Assembly (NCBI GenBank): GCA_015680685.1
Contig: MNCI01002303.1
Location: 115,947 to 179,946, forward strand
DNA length: 64,000 nt
Source: Gnetum montanum
Taxonomy: Eukaryota > Streptophyta > Gnetopsida > Gnetales > Gnetaceae
Reading direction: 5' to 3'
Numbering within the stretch: position 1 is the stretch's first letter; each line of letters starts with the position of its first letter. Under the pieces are notes generated by a model, which did not search any database, was not told where the DNA came from, and worked only from the letters and a program-made list of their open reading frames with translations. The position numbers and the translations under genes are program-made. Shown piece by piece: positions 59,046 to 64,000 of this stretch.

Positions 59046-60204
59046 ATCTATATGTATAAATTAATATATGTATATAATATAGTAATATATAATATTTAGT
59101 ATACATATGCTTAGTGGTAATATATATAATAAATAACATACATATAATCTTACATAATATTTAATTTAAAGTGTTAATTAAATTATTTAATTTATATTAT
59201 CTCAAGTAATTATTACTTATCATGTGTGTAAGTGGGAGTGATGGATAGATAACTACTTAGTGGTAAATTAATTTCAATAACCAAATAGTGAAATTTGAAT
59301 TAGCCAACCGTATGATGATGGAAATATAATAAATTTTGGCTAAGTGACAAACTTAGTTAGTAGAATTGGTGGGAATTTCAAACCTACCTCACACTATATA
59401 AGGATATGTGAATTGCTTATAAATGCATCATTTTTTAATTCAAGGTTTACATGAAAAAGAAAAGAAAAATGTTTAAGTGTGAGGTAGAAAATGGTTCTTG
59501 GAGAAAGGGAAACAAGAAGGCCTTTTATCCCATATATCATGGGATGTTGTCCATAGCATGTATTGAGAGCCTATTGTAAGGCAACTGTCCATGGAACATC
59601 AAGTGAAAGTGCTTTCTTACTTTGGCTTTCAGATGAGTTTAGATTTCTCACTGGTGAACTCTCCATACATTCCAGTGTTCAGGGTAGATTCTGTGAATGT
59701 AGCACTCAAGCTGAATACCAAGAAGAGTCCAAAAAAGATGGTTCATGGGGAGATGCTTATATGTCTCAAGACATGGAAGCAACTAGTGGGGGAAAACCTT
59801 AAAAATTAGCTGTCAAGGAGTTGGATGCAAAAGAAACAAAGATAGTTGTTGAAGAAAAAGATGAAGACCAAGTTGAGGTTTCAACTAGGCAAGAAGAGGA
59901 AAGAAGAGCATTTATCACAACTGAAATTACCTATGAAAGGGTTCATGATGTGAGAATCCCTAAAAGAGTTACTTTAACTATTCATTTCCCACCTATAGAA
60001 TAGTTGTATGAGATTGTATTTGTATATTTTTCTAAGTTTTATTAGAAGGGAGGTTTTTATTTTATCAAACCTTCAGTTTGATGAAATTTTTTCTCAAAAA
60101 AGATTTCTATTTCTATGTAAAAAGAAAAGTTTCCAATAAAGTATATATTTCTCAGTTAAAGTGCAAAAATGTAGGGCAAGGGGATGCAGTGTGGTAAGAA
60201 TTTT
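59046..60204 (+). other. 3' region of element B with two overlapping unknown ORFs
   Basis: AT-rich sequence to 59400, then a TATA-like ACTATATAAGGATA. Frames 59563-59809 (two phases) and 59821-60003 (KIVVEEKDEDQVEVSTRQEE, ERVHDVRIPKRVTLTIHFPP) could be exons of one small acidic protein. I recognise nothing. A purine-rich GCAAGGGGATGCAGTGTGGT precedes the 3' LTR and may be the polypurine tract. Confidence 0.35.
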
Positions 60205-60428
60205 TATAACATTTCTACCATTTGATGGAGTAGATAATGTTGAGAATTAAATTTGCCCAATTTAATTCATCATGAGTGATTGAAAAAAAGCTAAATGAAA
60301 GTTCTGAATTTCTATTGCCATTGCCATGATCATGGCACATGTAATTCCTAGTAATTCCAATATTTCTAATGGAATAAAGGTTAACTGGGTTGCTTTTGCT
60401 CTATGGTGTAGAAATGATACATATGAAG
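60205..60428 (+). repeat. 3' LTR of element B, interrupted
   Basis: It matches 42531-42743 (CATTTCTACCATTTGATGGA, CATGATCATG, TAGAAATGATACATATGAAG) and stops abruptly at GAAG, where TGTTGATGC of element C begins. The rest of this LTR should lie right of C, beyond the window. Confidence 0.6.
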
Positions 60429-61480
60429 TGTTGATGCATAAATTTTGGACATGCGAACACCTGTGAAAACTCGTTTTAGGAGACTATCGCATAGGGTGCC
60501 TCCCGTATGGGTACGGAAACGCAGGAATAGTCTCAACTGCAAAGGGCTATGTGAAAATAATAATGATAATATCAAACTTTAAGATTCTTCTATAAAAATT
60601 TAATACTCAGAGCTTAAACAATAATATCTAAATTCAAGCCAAAATTCATTCCTTCAGTACAATAGAGACGCTGATTTCATCACACAAAATGCCACTCCAA
60701 AGCAATGACTATTTGGAATTTAGATACATGAACAATTTTAAGTACATCAAAAAATGGCACATCGCTGACAGTAGATGCAGTTACTGAATTTTAACAAGCA
60801 GATTGCACATAAGCATAAACTAAATACTGGCCAATGGCAATGATGTTGTCACTGAGGATGAAACATCTTTAGTAGTGTTACCATAGATAGAAACCTATAC
60901 TTGCTACTATGCTGCAAATGCAAACAACAAAACTATACTTATCACGGCAATGCAACGTAACAGGGCAATGCAACGGGACCATAAGGAGTTTCCTGATTGA
61001 AAATGATTTACGAGTTGAAGAATGTGATATGTCCATATCTAAGGATTTGAGGATCTAAAAGCGGAGAAAAAGAAAATGCTACTTCTTTGAATTATAAAAC
61101 AATGAAAGTTTAAGAATTTAAAAGAAAATTCAAAATTAGTGCATAAAGTGATATACAGCACAATGTACTGGTAACATGTTTGGAAATGCTGAAAATATTA
61201 AATATCTGTAAATGAAAATGCAAAATTTTTTTGATATTGTTGTATGTCGTTGATATGCAAGTGTGGTTGTAGCCGTCGGTGCATCTGTCACGTCATTCAT
61301 GACTGTCCTGCTAATGACGTCGTTATCCCATCGTCTAGAGAGAAGGCCACCATCTGCAGGTGCGTTGCTGTCAGATGTGTGCTGCTCACAGCAACAAGAG
61401 GCTAAAAGATGGGTTGCATGTGGCCATAGAAAATAGAAGAAAAAAATAAAACAGCGGCTACTGATGGACATACACTACCA

Positions 61481-61690
61481 GCCGCTACACGTTTCAAAAG
61501 AAAGGTTCGCAACCAGAGCCTGTTTCCAATTCCAGAGATTATTGTTTCTTGCTGCGCCTCTGCCTGTGGGTGTTACCTCCTAGCAGAACTAAAAAATCCT
61601 TGCGATGCCATCCGCTAAGCATTTCAAAAAGAAAGATTGGCCACCCCCACCCCCCCTATTGCCAATTCCAAGCCCCCTTTATAGCAACCC
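61481..61690. repeat. Imperfect 130-bp direct repeat near the C LTR TATA box
   Basis: CCGCTACACGTTTCAAAAGA at 61481 and CCGCTAAGCATTTCAAAAAG at 61612 begin two similar segments (GAAAGGTTCGCAACCA / GAAAGATTGGCCACCC; CCAATTCCAGAG / CCAATTCCAAGC). On the coding strand of C they straddle the promoter. Confidence 0.45.
61677..61683 (-). promoter_or_regulatory. TATA box in C LTR
   Basis: Minus strand TATAAAG in the context GCTATAAAGGGGGCTTGG, followed downstream by a G-rich/C-rich run. Confidence 0.5.
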
Positions 61691-62289
61691 TGTGGGAGAA
61701 ACCCTAATCCTAAATCATCATTCACCGTCAACATGCTACATCACTATTACAAATGTTTTAACAAACGTTTGTAAATATGTAATTCTTTTTAAAAAAATGA
61801 AAATCAATTCATTAAACTTGCACAAATTATGCAGTCATTACCATGTTTTATAATTTAAAGATATGTTATTTTGTTGGCATTTTTCAGGTGGCTTATCTTT
61901 TCTCTTGATTTTATTTCTTTTCTTTTCTAAATGGAATTCCTTTATATCACTTTCTCTCTCCAATGGGCAATTAGTACCAATAGCATGATTGATAAGTTAC
62001 ATTGAGGTCATCTTTTAGAGGTCTGTGCAAAGCATGTGGTGCACTATTTATCATGTGCTAGTGTAGTGCTTGCTCATTTAGCAATTGAAATTCATAATTT
62101 TCATTTTATTTTATTTATGTGTGGTTGAGGACCTTTTGTGTATATTTTGATTTTTACATAAAACCAGTATAGCATTTGTTGAATTCCTATGAATTTGATT
62201 TATGCATTTTGACTACTTTACAACTATAATTTTCTACATGTACATTGATAATGGCTCCATGCCTAGCATGGGTGAGGTTGACCTCAACA

Positions 62290-63560
62290 CTTAGCCCCCA
62301 AACTACAAATTGCATGCAAGTGTAAGGACCATAAAATTTTGAATAAAAATGCAACAAATGGGGAAACAAAAACAACATGAAACAAGAAATGCAAACTTGA
62401 AAGTAAACTATAATGTTCTAAACATGATCAAAATAACCAAATAATCGAAAGAGACACCGACATAGGCCATCCAAACAACCATTAAAATCTAAATATATAA
62501 TATATTCTTATTTTAACTAAGATCTATGGATATATATGTGTAATTATATATATATGTATATATATGCTTAAGCTCTCATTCTCAATATTCTCACAAGGTA
62601 ACAGTAAAAGTATGCAGACTATTTTGAGTAAGTGACTTATATAAAACTTAATGAGAAGGATGAGTTAAAACTCATGTTAGATCATAGTAAGTCACAACTT
62701 TCAGATTTTTCCTTGCTTTTTTTTTTGGGAACTTAAATTTAAAAGGGGAAATGGAGGTTAAGGTGAAGATTGCTGTCGGACCCCATCATGCTCAAGATCT
62801 TATTACACTGCCAATGAACATGGTCCTCATTTTTTTGTTTTTTTGTTTTTTTTTTTAAGGAAACTTTGCTCATGGTGTACTTCATTCTTGAGGTAGGAAT
62901 GCCAACACGAGTCTGGCCAATTAGCTACACTGCCAAAGAGCATGGTCCTTTTGGAAAATTTGCCCATGGTGCAGTTCAACCCTCATGTATGTGCCTTTGA
63001 TTGGTGACATCATAGAAGGTCTCCTAGGTGGCTAAGGATTCTCAAGTAGAAATGAACACACTTCACCCCATTGTTCACAGGATAGCCATGGATCATCATA
63101 CATAAAGGCTTGGGCTTATGAGATGAAAGGATAGAACTTTCCAAGGTCACCTAGTAATTATGACTAACCACTCTCCAACATCACATATCCTACACTCAAT
63201 TGATCATGATGATAACATGATAAGTTTGTATAAATCAAATCCTCCATAATCTAACATAACAAATAAACTAAAACCTTGGAATCAATTGGAAAGAGTTATA
63301 GTATTTATAAAATATAAAGCAGATTTTAGAGCATTATATTATAGTAATAGTAAATTATATTATACCTACATTATTTTTCAATGGTGTTAAGATGACCCAA
63401 TATCTAGTAACTCAAATGAAAAATGATTATTAAAATCATATGAAGAACACAATAATCAAAATAATATGCTAAGAAAGAAATGATGAAAATGCAAGTAAAA
63501 TATAGAAATGCAACAATATACATATGAAATGCAAATAAAAAAGGGGAAGAAAACATGCAA
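62290..63560 (-). other. 3' untranslated region of element C with polypurine tract
   Basis: The polypurine tract is at 62302-62290 (minus TTTGGGGGCTAAG). An AT dinucleotide-rich microsatellite-like stretch spans about 62490-62575, and T-runs occur at 62715-62730 and 62825-62860. Two similar segments contain CACTGCCAA(T/A)GA(A/G)CATGGTCCT at about 62805 and 62930, an old ~125-bp duplication. No supported ORF. Confidence 0.45.
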
Positions 63561-64000
63561 CTAAGAATCTACCAGATGGCCACGTGGGGTAGCTGAGTAG
63601 AAATGTTTCAAATGAAATTCATTAAAATTCCTATTCAACCTATATCCTTGCAAATTAGCAATCTTCAACACATTTGGGGTAGTGATGTCTCCAATTTGGA
63701 ATGGACTTGACCACATAGGGAAAAACTTAGTTTAAGGGCTAGTTTGACTAGACGTTGTATCCCTCTTAAGGACTAGATCACCTACTTGAAAGTTTTTAGC
63801 TGGATGTTTTTTATCGAACCATCTCTTGATAATTTTTTGATGCTTAAGATTATGAAAATCAAGACCTACACTTATCTTGCTTGATCATTTTCTATAAAGT
63901 TTTTCTTTAATATAAGTTTCAATGATAGGTCTAGGTTTTGGTGGGTCATCGGATATAGCTTTTCTAGGAGAATGTTCCATGGATGTGTTGTTAAAATTTA
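63561..64000 (-). pseudogene. Integrase C-terminal end, element C (runs off window)
   Basis: The minus strand reads NFNNTSMEHSPRKAIS, DDPPKPRPIIETYIKEKLYR, KHQKIIKRWFDKKHPAKNF, QVGDLVLKRDTTSSQTSP, KFFPMWSSPFQIGDIT, LKIANLQGYRLNRNFNEFHL and KHFYSATPRGHLVDS, ending at a stop at 63563-63561. This is the RWFDK...GDLVLK-D...GPF...HLKHFYS module of plant Ty3/gypsy integrases. Only two stops in 145 codons make it the best preserved pol segment here. Confidence 0.75.

Larger units (their letters stand above)
60429..62289 (-). repeat. 3' LTR of element C
   Basis: Plus-strand ends are TGTTGATGC and GACCTCAACA, i.e. TGTTGA...CAACA terminal symmetry. On the minus strand a polypurine tract (TTTGGGGGCTAAG, 62302-62290) lies just before it, and upstream of that is an integrase C-terminus on the same strand. 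Length 1861 bp. The minus-strand TATA box GCTATAAAGGGGGC is at 61677-61683. CpG and GC content are higher than in neighbours, so C is comparatively young. The minus-strand 111-codon ORF at 61136-61471 lies wholly in the LTR and has no recognised match. Confidence 0.6.

Noticed and set aside
61136-61471. 111-codon minus-strand ORF
   Set aside because: Contained in C's LTR with no recognised domain; LTR leaders often hold chance ORFs.
62490-62575. AT-rich run as a possible matrix attachment site or terminal inverted repeat
   Set aside because: Simple ATAT microsatellite-like sequence with no paired partner.
1-64000. tRNA, rRNA, snoRNA or miRNA genes
   Set aside because: I looked for cloverleaf A/B boxes and rRNA-like blocks and saw only tRNA-complementary primer sites of retroelements; hairpin RNAs cannot be judged by eye.

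Overview
This is nuclear DNA from a large-genome plant and holds no conventional host gene that I can support. It is AT-rich, poor in CpG and made almost entirely of decayed LTR retrotransposons. The recognisable proteins are Ty3/gypsy, of the Tat type (dual RNase H, YIDD reverse transcriptase) and Athila-like (Asp-tRNA primer site, gag-protease plus an extra 3' ORF). Very long, old, deeply nested Tat/Athila elements fit a gymnosperm such as a conifer best. That is an inference from style, not from a diagnostic gene. All coding regions carry many stops and frameshifts, so they are annotated as pseudogenes.

Layout. 1-2402: 3' end of an Athila-like element D (+), with a CpG-rich 3' LTR. 2403-18470: Tat-like element M (-), containing in minus-strand order its 5' LTR, gag, protease, a 5.9-kb insert-like stretch, RT, RNase H, a second RNase H, integrase and a 30-bp tandem array. 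The 5.9-kb stretch carries a multi-exon gene on the opposite strand (8098-11894). 18471-22247: element F (-), with gag, an Asp-tRNA primer site and a 2.2-kb LTR. 22248-27239: a second, diverged copy of the multi-exon antisense gene (-). 27770-29850: about 10 units of a ~190-bp repeat. 29850-37304: Tat-like element P1 (+), from RT to its 3' LTR, with a 2.2-kb solo-LTR-like insert in pol. 37305-41520: related element P2 (+). 41521-42530: Tat gag fragment H (-). 42531-60428: Tat-like element B (+), whose RT is split by a complete, pol-less Athila-like element A (46615-56814, LTRs at both ends and near-perfect TSD). 60429-64000: element C (-), a 1.86-kb LTR plus integrase end, sitting in B's 3' LTR.

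Reading the junctions together gives a nested stack: H holds P2 and B; P2 holds P1; P1 holds F and a solo LTR; F holds M; M holds D; B holds A and C. Only A and the solo LTR have both ends in the window. The model therefore predicts what lies to the left: the 5' ends of D, M, F, P1 and P2.

The most unusual content is the spliced antisense gene family found between protease and RT in M and, by position and orientation, upstream of RT in P1. It has short introns with recognisable splice sites, several blocks shared by both copies, and in M an upstream region sharing a repeated near-palindrome with M's own LTR. Second is element A, which keeps gag, protease and a plant-transposon-type ORF but has no RT or integrase. 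Third is element B, which has one RNase H before RT and another after it.
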